DNA from: Sphingomonas radiodurans
GTDB lineage: Bacteria; Pseudomonadota; Alphaproteobacteria; Sphingomonadales; Sphingomonadaceae
Length of the DNA stretch: 64,000 nucleotides
Direction: 5' to 3'
Assembly (NCBI RefSeq): GCF_020866845.1
Contig: NZ_CP086594.1
Location: 682,001 to 746,000 of the forward strand
Shown piece after piece: positions 17,052 through 26,685 of this stretch. The notes under the pieces are model-generated. The model did no database searches. It worked only from the letters and a program-made list of their open reading frames with translations, and had not been told where the DNA came from. The translations under genes were made by a program, and so were the position numbers. Numbering within the stretch: the first letter of the stretch is position 1; each line of letters begins with the position of its first letter.

Positions 17052-17645
17052 ATGGGCCTGATCCAGGTCGCCGACGATCAGGTGGCGACCGTCGTCACCA
17101 CGCTCGAAATGCGGCAGCGCCCCCCGCTTCGCCCCGTGCCGCCATCACCGCTGCGACTGATCCGCTGGCCGGCGCCCGATCCTGCCAAGTATCGCACGCT
17201 GTTTCGCCGCGTCGGCGGACCATGGCTCTGGTTCTCGCGGCTGGCGATGGACGATGCCACGCTCGTCCGGGCAACGCACCAGCCAAACACGCAAGTCCAC
17301 GCCGTCGTCGACCAATCCGGAATCGAGGTCGGGCTGCTCGAACTGTCCCATCCGGAACGCGACTGGTGCGCGCTCGACTATTTCGGCCTTGTCCCAGAAC
17401 TCGTCGGGCGCGGCCATGGGCGCTGGTTGATGGCGCTCGCGATGCAGCTGGCGTGGCGGCCGGGCGTCGCATTCGTCCGCGTCAACACCTGCTCGCTCGA
17501 TCACCCCTCGGCGCTGAATTTCTACCGCGCGCAGGGCTTCGTCGCGACCAAGCGCACGGTCGAGACCTTTGCCGACCCGAGACTCGCCGGCCTATTGCCA
17601 CTCGACTCCGCGCCTCACGTCCCGCTGCTGGCGAACCGGCGATAG
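17052..17645 (+). CDS. GNAT family N-acetyltransferase
   Basis: In the 197-residue protein the GNAT core is visible in the second half: EVGLLELSHPERDWCALDYFGLVPELVGRGHGRWLM, with the acetyl-CoA loop V-P-E-L-V-G-R-G-H-G, then DHPSALNFYRAQGF. The acceptor is unknown. The last 31 bases overlap the 3' end of the convergent membrane-protein gene, which may allow antisense interference between the two messages. Confidence 0.85.
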   Translation: MGLIQVADDQVATVVTTLEMRQRPPLRPVPPSPLRLIRWPAPDPAKYRTLFRRVGGPWLWFSRLAMDDATLVRATHQPNTQVHAVVDQSGIEVGLLELSHPERDWCALDYFGLVPELVGRGHGRWLMALAMQLAWRPGVAFVRVNTCSLDHPSALNFYRAQGFVATKRTVETFADPRLAGLLPLDSAPHVPLLANRR

Positions 17646-18361
17646 GCGACCACGCCGAGCAGCAGCAGCCCGACATTATAGGCGGTCGCCGCAATCGCGA
17701 GCAGCGCCGCCACCAGCGCGATCAGGAACGGATTGTCGTGCCCCGGCTCGCGTAGCCAGGTGTCGAGCGGGAACAATGGGCTCACCGCCAGCCATTGCAG
17801 CAGAAACAGCGCAACTACGGCGCCAAGAATGCCCCACGCCGCCCCGCTGGTCATCCGCCAGCTCGCCCCAACCGCCCGCGCTGCCCCCTGCCCCGGCTCG
17901 GCGGCCAGCGCCGGCAACGTAGCGATCAGCCGCGCTTGCACGTACAGGCCCGGCAGTACGATGGTCCACAATCCCAGCCCGACCGGGATTGCGACCAGCA
18001 GATTGGCGAGCAGGAACCGCCCAAGCCGCCGCAGCGCGATTTGCAGCGCCTCGCCCACACTCGGCCGCTCGGGCGCGAGCAGCAGCAATGCGATCGTCAC
18101 CAGCCCGACCAACGCGACCAGATCGGCCAGCAGATACCAGAAGGCGTTGGCCTGCCCCCAGGCGGTAACCGCGGTCAGCCATATCTCCATCGCGCCCTCG
18201 TCCCGTGGCGTGGCGGGCAAGGCTGGCAACGGATCGCACAGCAATTGCACTGCGAAGGCGGGGAGGAAGATCAGCGGCCCCGCGACGCGCAGGATGAGAT
18301 CCGCCTCGCGCCGGAAGATGCCCCAGGCGTCCGCCAGCAGGCGTGCAAAACTAGGGCTCAT
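17615..18361 (-). CDS. Polytopic membrane protein (YciC/GPDase-membrane-domain-like)
   Basis: A 248-residue protein with about six hydrophobic segments and no polar catalytic motifs. The layout, an amphipathic start (FARLLADAWGIFRREADLIL) and a central R-F-L-L-A-N-L block, resembles the membrane domain found in YciC and glycerophosphodiesterase-associated proteins. It overlaps its upstream paralogue by four bases (ATGA), so both are translated from one message. The function is unknown. Confidence 0.65.
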   Translation of the reverse strand: MSPSFARLLADAWGIFRREADLILRVAGPLIFLPAFAVQLLCDPLPALPATPRDEGAMEIWLTAVTAWGQANAFWYLLADLVALVGLVTIALLLLAPERPSVGEALQIALRRLGRFLLANLLVAIPVGLGLWTIVLPGLYVQARLIATLPALAAEPGQGAARAVGASWRMTSGAAWGILGAVVALFLLQWLAVSPLFPLDTWLREPGHDNPFLIALVAALLAIAATAYNVGLLLLGVVAYRRFASSGT

Positions 18362-19170
18362 GCCGCGCCACGCGCATCCCGCGCGGCGACGTAGAATTGC
18401 GCGGAATAAACCGACTGCAACACGCTGAACACCGCCGTCACCGCCGCCGTCGCCAGCGCAACCACGAAGGCGACCGCCCCCGCCGCGTCCGACCCGAAGA
18501 TCAGCCGTGCGATCAGCCCGACGATCGACACGGCGGCGATCAGAACGACCAGAAACACGATCGAGTAGAGGATCAGCACCCCGATCAGCTTGAGCGTCGA
18601 TCCGCGGCTGAGCGCGAACGACCGACGGATCGCGCCGAGCCGGAGCCGCTCATTCACCACCACGCCCATCAATGGCACGAGCCGCGCGGCAAGCCACAGC
18701 CCGACGACCGTGAGCACCAGGAAATACACGGTCGCCAGCCCGAACCGCCCGACGTTCAGCGCATCCTGCGACAGCCCCGCCTGCGCGCGCGAAACGTCGA
18801 AGCCGGAGGTGCCGATCAACAGGATCCCCGGCATCACCGCGGCGAAGAACACCAGTCCCATGACGATGATGATCCCCAGCATCGGCCCGATCCGCGCCCC
18901 GCCGATCGCCAGCGCGGCTTGCTGATCGACCGCCGGATCGGTCGCCACCGCGGTCAACGCCAGCGCGCCCAGGATCGCCATCGCGAACACGAACAGCCCG
19001 ACGACGGTGCTCACGAACTTCATCGCCGGCGAGGTGCCGGCAGTGGCGTCGATCGCTGCTTGCACCACGGGCGGTACGAACAGCAGCAGCAGCGCGATCG
19101 CCGCGAGGATCGCGAACCGCCCGGCGATGACCTCCGTCGTCCGGTCCCAGACCTTCCCGATGCTGATCAT
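18358..19170 (-). CDS. Polytopic membrane protein, paralogue of the next gene
   Basis: The 270-residue protein has about six transmembrane segments and starts ISIGKVWDRTTEVIAGRFAIL, like the amphipathic start of the gene at 17615-18361. It shares the central RLRLGAIRRSFALSRGSTLKLIGVL block seen in glycerophosphoryl diester phosphodiesterase membrane-domain proteins. The two probably form a pair in the inner membrane. It is divergent from lipB. No function can be assigned. Confidence 0.68.
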   Translation of the reverse strand: MISIGKVWDRTTEVIAGRFAILAAIALLLLFVPPVVQAAIDATAGTSPAMKFVSTVVGLFVFAMAILGALALTAVATDPAVDQQAALAIGGARIGPMLGIIIVMGLVFFAAVMPGILLIGTSGFDVSRAQAGLSQDALNVGRFGLATVYFLVLTVVGLWLAARLVPLMGVVVNERLRLGAIRRSFALSRGSTLKLIGVLILYSIVFLVVLIAAVSIVGLIARLIFGSDAAGAVAFVVALATAAVTAVFSVLQSVYSAQFYVAARDARGAA

Positions 19171-19259
19171 GAACCGACCCCGTTACGCATTGCCGCGCGG
19201 CGCTTACCCGATCGGCCCGACGCTTGCCAATCGCTTCCCCGGCCCGCATCTCGGCCCGC

Positions 19260-19925
19260 GTGATCGACGACGATAGCATCGAATGGCGCGTGACGCCCGG
19301 CCTGACCGATTATGCGCTGGCGCTCGCCGAGATGGAGGCGCGCGCCGCCGCCGTTGCCATCGGCCAGGCGCGCGAGCTGGTGTGGCTGCTCGAACATCCG
19401 CCGGTCTACACCGCCGGCACCAGCGCCGATCCCGCCGAGCTGCTCGATCCGCGCTTTCCGGTCGTCGCGGCGGGGCGCGGCGGGCGCTACACCTATCACG
19501 GCCCCGGGCAGCGCGTCGGATACCTTGTGCTCGACCTTGGCAAACGCGGCCGCGACGTGCGCTGTTTCGTCCATGGCGTCGAAGGCTGGGTGATCGCTGC
19601 GCTTGGCGAATTGGGCATCACCGCCTTTCGCGCGCCGGGCCGGATCGGCATCTGGACAGTCGATGCGGCGGGTCGCGAGGCGAAGATCGGCGCGATCGGC
19701 GTGCGCGTCCGCCGCTGGGTGACAATGCACGGCTTCTCGGTGAACTTGTCACCGGACCTTTCGCATTTCGGTGGAATCGTGCCGTGCGGGCTGTCGGAAC
19801 ACCCCGTCACGAGCGCTCTGGCGCTTGGGGCCGTTCATGATCGTGAAACTTTTGATGCCGCGCTTGCGTTGTCTGGGTGTGCTTTCCTCAAAAGTCTTTC
19901 TTGTGTGCGTGAAATCGAGACTTGA
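19260..19925 (+). CDS. lipB: Octanoyltransferase LipB
   Basis: LipB moves octanoyl from acyl carrier protein to lipoyl domains. The motifs are clear: [39 protein letters not shown] with the catalytic Lys, and PCGL with the catalytic Cys. The GTG at 19260 gives 221 residues. A TTG at 19224 would add 12 residues that look unlike the family. The last ~20 codons (after [11 protein letters not shown]) are AT-richer than the rest of the gene and less conserved-looking. It is probably monocistronic. Confidence 0.92.
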   Translation: MIDDDSIEWRVTPGLTDYALALAEMEARAAAVAIGQARELVWLLEHPPVYTAGTSADPAELLDPRFPVVAAGRGGRYTYHGPGQRVGYLVLDLGKRGRDVRCFVHGVEGWVIAALGELGITAFRAPGRIGIWTVDAAGREAKIGAIGVRVRRWVTMHGFSVNLSPDLSHFGGIVPCGLSEHPVTSALALGAVHDRETFDAALALSGCAFLKSLSCVREIET

Positions 19926-20013
19926 GGGGGCGGCGTTCTGTGACTAATGTCCACTCTGATTTGGGTATTAAGGATCCGTCCGTCGTCCAAATCCACTATC
20001 TAGGGAGCTATCC

Positions 20014-20271
20014 ATGCGTGCAATTTCAAAGATCCTGACGGGTTCGACCCTCGTAGCTGCCGCGCTCGCCGTTTCGGCTTGCGGCTCGAAGACCGAAACT
20101 GCCACCGACAACACCACCATCACCGACATGAACGCCACTGAGGGCATGGATACCATGACCGACAACATGACTGCCGTTGACGGTGGCATGAACGGCGGCA
20201 TGATGGCGAACGACACGATGATGTCGAACGACATGATGATGACGAACGACACCGCGATGAACGCGATGTAA
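20014..20271 (+). CDS. Small Met/Asn/Asp-rich lipoprotein
   Basis: An 85-residue lipoprotein: signal with lipobox VSAC, then about 62 mature residues containing 14 methionines plus many Asn, Asp and Thr. The end of the protein is a short tandem repeat built on MM-x-ND (MMANDTMMSNDMMMTND). Methionine-rich secreted proteins can bind copper or silver or soak up oxidants; which applies here is unknown. A strong terminator follows, so it is a one-gene unit. Confidence 0.8.
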   Translation: MRAISKILTGSTLVAAALAVSACGSKTETATDNTTITDMNATEGMDTMTDNMTAVDGGMNGGMMANDTMMSNDMMMTNDTAMNAM

Positions 20272-20297
20272 TCATCGCGCTTTTTGCGTGATGTGAG

Positions 20298-20326
20298 GGC
20301 CGTCCGGGGAACCGGGCGGCCTTTTT
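20298..20326 (+). terminator. Rho-independent terminator after the Met-rich lipoprotein
   Basis: A ten-base-pair stem GGCCGTCCGG / CCGGGCGGCC (one T-G pair) with a GGAA loop is followed by five Ts. Confidence 0.93.
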
Positions 20327-20476
20327 CGTGCCTGCTGAAGAGCACGACGGTTTCTATGGCATGCGACCGTCAATCGTTACGCCGCCGCTCAACCGCCCTG
20401 CAGGTCTGATGAACGGACTTGGAGAAGCTGGTGGAAACGCATATGAATCCCGCGTGTTGCGCGTGGGGAGGTTGCG

Positions 20477-21178
20477 GTGGTGAGTGGGTTGCGGTTCGCG
20501 GGGGCAGGCGTCGCTGCTGTCGCATTGTTGGTTTCGATGCCAGCTTCGGCACAGTTCTTCATGAAATCCAAGGATCTTTCCGGCCAGGTCGTGCGCGGTG
20601 ACGAACCCGGCGTGGCGCAGCCATTGCCCGGCGCGACTGAAAAGGAACTCACTGCCGGACTGACGTGGACGCTGCGTGCCGCACTCAATGTCGCCGCGCT
20701 GCAGTGCCAATTCGAGCCGACGCTGCTGACGGTCGACAATTACAACGCGATCCTCACCGATCACCGCGCGGAGCTGAAGGATTCATACGACACGCTGACA
20801 AAATATTTTCAGCGGATGAACAAGGCGCCCAAGGCTGGGCAGTCGGCGCTCGATCAGTTCGGCACGCGAACCTATTCCAGCTTCAACGCCGTGGCATCGC
20901 AGTATAATTTCTGTCAGATCTCCAGCGAGATCGGGCGTGGGGCGCTGTATGCGCCACGCGGTGGCTTCTCCACCATCGCGCGTGAGCGCATGCGGCAGTT
21001 GCGCAACAGCCTCGTGCCATGGGGCGAGCAGCAATTCCCGCGTTACGTACGGTCAGAATGGCGTGTGCCGCGGCTCGACAAGGTATGCTGGTCCGGCAAG
21101 GGTGAGTGGCAGACGCGCAAGTGCGGCCCACTCGATTTTCCGCCGCCGCTGGCGTCCGTCAACATGGCGCAGCGCTAA
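20477..21178 (+). CDS. Conserved exported protein of unknown function
   Basis: The 233-residue protein has a signal peptide ending ASAQ (near residue 25) and a helical mature part with several cysteines (LQCQF, YNFCQIS, DKVCWSG, TRKCGP) that could form disulfides. No enzyme motif is visible, and I do not recognise a named family. The start is GTG at 20477 with GGGGAGG upstream. It is convergent with the small membrane protein at 21248. Confidence 0.72.
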   Translation: MVSGLRFAGAGVAAVALLVSMPASAQFFMKSKDLSGQVVRGDEPGVAQPLPGATEKELTAGLTWTLRAALNVAALQCQFEPTLLTVDNYNAILTDHRAELKDSYDTLTKYFQRMNKAPKAGQSALDQFGTRTYSSFNAVASQYNFCQISSEIGRGALYAPRGGFSTIARERMRQLRNSLVPWGEQQFPRYVRSEWRVPRLDKVCWSGKGEWQTRKCGPLDFPPPLASVNMAQR

Positions 21179-21203
21179 GCTCAATCCATCGACGGCAGAC
21201 ATG

Positions 21204-21237
21204 AAAAGGGCGTGGTCCGCATCACGCGACCACGCCC
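21204..21237 (-). terminator. Rho-independent terminator for the small membrane protein
   Basis: On the minus strand GGGCGTGGTC / GACCACGCCC, a perfect 10-bp stem with a ten-base loop, is followed by four Ts (21207-21204). Confidence 0.85.
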
Positions 21238-21247
21238 CTCTAAACGA

Positions 21248-21535
21248 TTACTTCTCGCCATTGTCCTGGACGCCGACCACCGGCACTTCGACTTCGGTCT
21301 TCTTCGTGCCGACGACAACTTCCTTGCTGTCGACGTCAACGTCCGGCAACGCGCCGCCCTTGGCGCTGATGTCGACGTCCGGCAGTGCGCCTTCCTTGAC
21401 ATCGGCGCTCCAGAAGCCCGTCGCGAACAGAATGGCGGCAATGATGGCCGCAACCGCCAACACGATGGCAATCGTGCGTCCTGCTCCGCCGCGCTTCACC
21501 ACTACGCGATCGTCCGTCGTGCGATAATCAGCCAT
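21248..21535 (-). CDS. Small single-pass membrane protein, probably EcfG-controlled
   Basis: The 95-residue protein has a short charged N-terminus (DYRTTDDRVVVKRGG), one membrane helix (residues 20-42), then an acidic extracytoplasmic tail with two near-repeats ALPDVDISAKGG and ALPDVDVDSKE. No function is known. Its upstream region carries a GGAAC-N16-GGTT site, which suggests general-stress control. The ATG at 21535 has GGGAGAG upstream. Confidence 0.78.
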   Translation of the reverse strand: MADYRTTDDRVVVKRGGAGRTIAIVLAVAAIIAAILFATGFWSADVKEGALPDVDISAKGGALPDVDVDSKEVVVGTKKTEVEVPVVGVQDNGEK

Positions 21536-21574
21536 TTTACGCTCTCCCTGTACTCGTGACATTCAGCATAGCCG

Positions 21575-21599
21575 AACCACGAGAACGCCGCTTTGTTCC
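21575..21599 (-). promoter_or_regulatory. EcfG-type promoter for the small membrane protein
   Basis: On the minus strand GGAAC (21599-21595), 16 bases, GGTT (21578-21575). This differs from the consensus only in the first base of the -10 element. It ends 39 bases before the ATG. Confidence 0.65.
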
Positions 21600-21681
21600 G
21601 GAGCCGTAAGAAAAGGTTGCTGATTGCGCGATTTAGCCCGCGCCGGCACCCGATCTGGCACCAGCGCGGGCCATGAACAAA

Positions 21682-22233
21682 TTACGGCATCAGCACCGTA
21701 TCGACGACGTGGATCACGCCGTTGGACTGGCGGACGTCGGCGATCGTTACGTGTGACATGCCGCCCTTCGCGTCGGTCAGCATCAGCGTCTTGCCCATCA
21801 TCGCCGCAGTCAGGGGCTCGCCCTGTACGGTGGTCAGCGTTGCCTTGCCGCCGCCAGCCTTGATCGCCTTTGCGATGTCCTTCGACGTCATCGTGCCCGC
21901 CACGACGTGATAGGTCAGGATCGAAGTCAGCGTCGCCTTGTTCTCAGGCTTCACCAGCGTGTCGACGGTTCCGGCAGGCAGCTTCGCGAAGGCGGCGTTC
22001 GTGGGCGCGAACACGGTGAACGGCCCCGGGCCACTCAGCGTCTCGACCAACCCGGCTGCCTTCACGGCCGCGACGAGCGTCGTATGGTCTTTCGACGCGA
22101 CCGCATTGTCGACGATCGTCTTGGTCGGATACATCGCCGCACCGCCGACCATCGGATTCTTCTGTGCGAGGGCAGGCCCGCTGCCGGCCAGGGCCAGCGC
22201 GAATGCCACACCGCGGATCATCATCTTCGCCAT
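21682..22233 (-). CDS. Fasciclin domain-containing secreted protein
   Basis: A 183-residue protein with a cleavable signal peptide (to ALAQ, residue 24) and a single FAS1 domain: TIVDNAVASKDHTTLVAAVKAAGLVETL, the H1 motif FTVFAPTNAAFAKLP, and H2-like GVIHVVDTVLMP at the end. FAS1 domains mediate adhesion in the envelope or matrix. The length is typical of bacterial single-domain members. A GC-rich hairpin (arms 21636-21643 and 21664-21671) follows but has no T-run. A small palindrome lies 46 bases upstream of the start. Confidence 0.92.
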   Translation of the reverse strand: MAKMMIRGVAFALALAGSGPALAQKNPMVGGAAMYPTKTIVDNAVASKDHTTLVAAVKAAGLVETLSGPGPFTVFAPTNAAFAKLPAGTVDTLVKPENKATLTSILTYHVVAGTMTSKDIAKAIKAGGGKATLTTVQGEPLTAAMMGKTLMLTDAKGGMSHVTIADVRQSNGVIHVVDTVLMP

Positions 22234-22278
22234 TTGAATTTCTCCTGCGCGTTTGTCAGCGCACCCACAGCTACGAAG

Positions 22279-22290
22279 ATAACCTGTTAT
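22279..22290. promoter_or_regulatory. Palindrome ATAACCTGTTAT upstream of the fasciclin gene
   Basis: A perfect 5+2+5 palindrome in an AT-rich pocket, 46 bases before the fasciclin start, in the divergent gap shared with the MATE gene. It could be an operator; chance occurrence is possible. Confidence 0.35.
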
Positions 22291-22363
22291 AGTTTCACCG
22301 CAGGCTCACCTTTTCCACCCCGCGCTTTCCCCACATCCAAAACCCGCCTACCCGCGATCCGCC

Positions 22364-23770
22364 ATGGAGATCGCCGCCAATCCACCGCTGACCGGCACGC
22401 GCCCCGTCACCGATCGAGCGGAGCTGTCGGCGCTCGTGCGGCTTGCCGGCCCCCTCGTCGGCGCGAACCTGTTGCAGATGGCGGTCAGCGCGGTCGACGT
22501 GATCTTCGTCGCTCGGCTGGGGACGGTCGATCTCGCCTCGGCGACGCTCGGCGTCTTCATGTTCAATCTTAGCATGTACGCGCTCATCGGTCTCACCAGT
22601 GCCGCCGCGCCGCTAATCGCTGCCGAGCTCGGTCGCCGCCGCCATGCGGTGCGCGAGGTGCGGCGCAGCGTACGCATGGCACTATGGGTCGGCGCGGCCG
22701 GCGCCCTCCCAGTGATCCTGATCCTCGCACACGGCGAAACGCTGCTGCTGCTCGCCGGGCAGGATCCCGAAGTCTCGCGACGCGCCGGGCGGTTCCTCGA
22801 CATAATCGCCATCGCGATCGTGCCGGGCGTCGCGGCGGGCATCATGCGCACCGCCGCCGCCGCGCTCGGCCGCCCGGGCTGGGCGTTCGTCGTCACCGGG
22901 ATCGCGCTCGCCGTCAGCATCCTCGCCAACTGGATGCTGGTGTTTGGCAACCTCGGCGCGCCGGCGCTCGGTCTAGAAGGATCGGCACTCGCGAGCGTCA
23001 TCAGTCTCACGGCAATGGCATTGGCCTATGTCGCGATCCTCAAGTTCGATCGCCGCCTGCGCCGCTATCGCCTGTTCGGGCGCTGGTGGAACACCGAATG
23101 GTCGCGCTTTCGCGAGATCGTGCGGCTCGGCGTGCCGATCATGCTGACGTGGGTGTTCGAGGGCGCGCTGTTCGGCGGTGCGGCGATCCTGATGGGGCTG
23201 ATCGGCGTCAACGAAGTCGCGGCGCACGCAGTCGCGCTCAACATCGCCGCCGTCGCCTTCCAGATCCCGTTCGGCATCTCGCAAGCCGCGACGATCCGCG
23301 TCGGCATGGCCTATGGCGCGGGCGATCACGCGTGGATCGCGCGCGCCGGCCGCGTGGCGCTGGTGCTCGGCATCGGCTTCATGGTGATCACCGCCACCGC
23401 GATCTGGGCGACGCCGCGGCTGTTCATCAGCGCCTATATCGATGTCGACGCGCCGCAGAACGCGATCGTCGTCGCACTCGCGATTAAGTTCCTCGTGCTC
23501 GCCGCGATATTCCAGCTGGTCGATGGCGCGCAGGCAGTCGCCGCCGGCGTGCTGCGCGGGCTGCAGGATACCCGCATGCCGATGCTGATCGCGCTGTTCG
23601 GCTATTGGGTCGTCGGCTTCGGCACCTCGATCTTCCTCGGCTTTTACGCCGGCTGGGCTGGCGTCGGGATCTGGACCGGCCTCGCCGTGGGCCTGCTGGC
23701 AGTGTCGATCCTGCTCCTGTGGCGCTGGCAGGCGCGCGAACGGCTCGGCCTGCTCCCGGGCTCAATCTGA
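22364..23770 (+). CDS. MATE family efflux transporter
   Basis: The 468-residue protein has the twelve-helix MATE layout in two repeats. Near the start is ELSALVRLAGPLVGANLLQMAVSAVDVIFVARLG, and each half has a MATE signature region (ALIGLTSAAAPLIAAELG; AFQIPFGISQAATIRVG). It probably expels cationic drugs or metabolites using a sodium or proton gradient. It is divergent from the fasciclin gene and upstream of groES, with no sign of a dedicated regulator. Confidence 0.92.
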   Translation: MEIAANPPLTGTRPVTDRAELSALVRLAGPLVGANLLQMAVSAVDVIFVARLGTVDLASATLGVFMFNLSMYALIGLTSAAAPLIAAELGRRRHAVREVRRSVRMALWVGAAGALPVILILAHGETLLLLAGQDPEVSRRAGRFLDIIAIAIVPGVAAGIMRTAAAALGRPGWAFVVTGIALAVSILANWMLVFGNLGAPALGLEGSALASVISLTAMALAYVAILKFDRRLRRYRLFGRWWNTEWSRFREIVRLGVPIMLTWVFEGALFGGAAILMGLIGVNEVAAHAVALNIAAVAFQIPFGISQAATIRVGMAYGAGDHAWIARAGRVALVLGIGFMVITATAIWATPRLFISAYIDVDAPQNAIVVALAIKFLVLAAIFQLVDGAQAVAAGVLRGLQDTRMPMLIALFGYWVVGFGTSIFLGFYAGWAGVGIWTGLAVGLLAVSILLLWRWQARERLGLLPGSI

Positions 23771-23802
23771 CGATTTGTTCAGCTGATTGATCGTTACGCC
23801 TG

Positions 23803-23831
23803 TTGACGCGACGCGTTGGCACTCTCATATG
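23803..23831 (+). promoter_or_regulatory. Probable groESL promoter
   Basis: TTGACG (23803-23808), 17-base spacer, CATATG (23826-23831). The -10 region lies inside the first CIRCE element, so HrcA bound there would block initiation. The assignment is by position and hexamer fit only. Confidence 0.55.
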
Positions 23832-23842
23832 GCGAGTGCTGG
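23816..23842. promoter_or_regulatory. CIRCE operator 1 (HrcA site)
   Basis: TTGGCACTC-N9-GAGTGCTGG, close to the CIRCE consensus TTAGCACTC-N9-GAGTGCTAA, 60 bases before the groES ATG. HrcA binds CIRCE and represses groESL until heat shock. Confidence 0.92.
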
Positions 23843-23865
23843 CACTTGACCCCGTCGAGTGCCAA
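23839..23865. promoter_or_regulatory. CIRCE operator 2, overlapping the first
   Basis: CTGGCACTT-N9-GAGTGCCAA keeps the 9-9-9 CIRCE geometry and shares four bases with the first element. Seven of nine arm positions pair. Confidence 0.75.
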
Positions 23866-23902
23866 AAAATTGTCATACTCCGCTCAACAAGAGGGAAACC
23901 GC

Positions 23903-24190
23903 ATGAACTTTCGTCCGCTGCATGATCGCGTGCTCGTACGCCGCGTCGAGGCCGAGGAAAAGACGGCCGGTGGGATCATCATCCCCGACACCGCCAAGGA
24001 AAAGCCGCAGGAAGGCGAAGTCGTCGCCGCCGGTGCCGGCGCCAAGTCGGAAGACGGCAAGATCAGCCCGCTCGACGTCAAGGCCGGTGACCGCATCCTG
24101 TTCGGCAAGTGGTCGGGCACCGAGGTCAAGGTGAACGGCGAAGACCTGCTCATCATGAAGGAATCGGACATCCTCGGCATTCTCGCCTGA
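23903..24190 (+). CDS. groES: Co-chaperonin GroES
   Basis: The 95-residue protein is a typical Gro[35 protein letters not shown] contains the mobile loop that binds GroEL, and it ends in ESDILGIL. It caps the GroEL chamber as a heptamer. A GAGGGA site precedes the ATG. It is the first gene of groESL, under two CIRCE elements. Confidence 0.98.
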   Translation: MNFRPLHDRVLVRRVEAEEKTAGGIIIPDTAKEKPQEGEVVAAGAGAKSEDGKISPLDVKAGDRILFGKWSGTEVKVNGEDLLIMKESDILGILA

Positions 24191-24233
24191 GATCGTTCGA
24201 CCTCCTCAACTTCCTCAACATTCGTTGATTTGA

Positions 24234-25883
<1,650 letters not shown>

Positions 25884-25890
25884 TTTTCGA

Positions 25891-25987
25891 CCGGGGCAGC
25901 GAAAGCTGCCCCGGACAGAAAATCAGAACGGCCAGCGGGTTTGCGCAAGCCAACCCGTCTGACGTCCAGCAGCGGCTTCGCCGCTGC
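25891..25987. other. Row of stem-loops in the groEL 3' region
   Basis: Three hairpins precede the terminator: CCGGGGCAGC-GAAA-GCTGCCCCGG (25891-25914, perfect with a GNRA loop), CGGGTT / AACCCG (25936-25957), and GCAGCGG / CCGCTGC (25969-25987). None has a T-run. They may protect the abundant groESL message from 3' exonucleases. Confidence 0.6.
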
Positions 25988-25999
25988 CCCGTTCGAAAG

Positions 26000-26036
26000 A
26001 AAGGGTCGGGTGCATCAAGCACCCGGCCCTTCTTTT
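26000..26036 (+). terminator. groESL rho-independent terminator
   Basis: AAGGGTCGGGTGC / GCACCCGGCCCTT, a 13-bp stem with one G-T pair and an ATCAA loop, is followed by TCTTTTG. Confidence 0.85.
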
Positions 26037-26064
26037 GTTGGAGCAACACTGGTATCTTTCGGTG

Positions 26065-26634
26065 ATGGCTGAAGTCGCTCTCGATCCCGCTTATCGCCGC
26101 ATCTCCGTCGAAGAGTTCCTCGCGATGAACTTTGGCGATGCGAAGGCGGAATTGGTCGACGGCCTGATTTACATGATGGCCGGCGGCACGGAGATACATT
26201 CCCGTATCGCCATAAACGTGATCCTGACGATCGGACCGATGCTACGCGGCAGCGGCTGTCGCCCTTATGGCTCCGATCTCGGCGCGCGGACGGGGGAGCG
26301 CACAGTTCGTCTCCCCGACGTTGCGATCTACTGCAATAATCCGGCCTCGGACGAAAACGCGCAGAAGCTGCTGCTCGGCGATCCTCGCGTTGTTTTTGAG
26401 GTTCTTTCGCCATCAACGTCCGCACTCGATCAAAAAACGAAGTTGAACGAGTATCGTGATTTGGCGGGCGTGAGCGAAATCGTGTTGATCGATCCGTCGA
26501 CGCATAGGATCCGGCTAGTCGAACGGACAGGCGTCGATGCGTGGAACGATCACTGGTTACAGCCGGGCGAGGATCTCCACCTCGCGTCCCTAGACCTCAC
26601 TCTGCCCCACGCCGAAATCTTCGCCGACGACTGA
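26065..26634 (+). CDS. Uma2 family protein (PD-(D/E)XK nuclease fold)
   Basis: The 189-residue protein matches the Uma2/DUF820 family: RRISVEEFLAMNFGDAKAELVDGLIYMMAGG at the start, then LPDVAIYC and VVFEVLSPSTSALDQKTKLNEYRD, which hold the acidic and Lys residues of a PD-(D/E)XK-like site. Proteins of this family are common in cyanobacteria and soil bacteria, and their role is unknown. The ATG at 26065 is used; an earlier TTG would lie in the groEL terminator. GC content is slightly lower than that of the neighbours, compatible with acquisition. Confidence 0.87.
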   Translation: MAEVALDPAYRRISVEEFLAMNFGDAKAELVDGLIYMMAGGTEIHSRIAINVILTIGPMLRGSGCRPYGSDLGARTGERTVRLPDVAIYCNNPASDENAQKLLLGDPRVVFEVLSPSTSALDQKTKLNEYRDLAGVSEIVLIDPSTHRIRLVERTGVDAWNDHWLQPGEDLHLASLDLTLPHAEIFADD

Positions 26635-26685
26635 CGCACGCTTGCCGCTTGGCGCATCGCCCCCGCGCCCCTATCTGCCGCCCCC

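Noticed and set aside
23840..23846. TGGCAC before groES as half of a sigma-54 promoter
   Set aside because: No TTGC follows at the required spacing; the bases belong to the CIRCE arms.
23816..23902. Upstream extension of groES
   Set aside because: It would translate the CIRCE operators; the ATG at 23903 has a good ribosome site and the family N-terminus.
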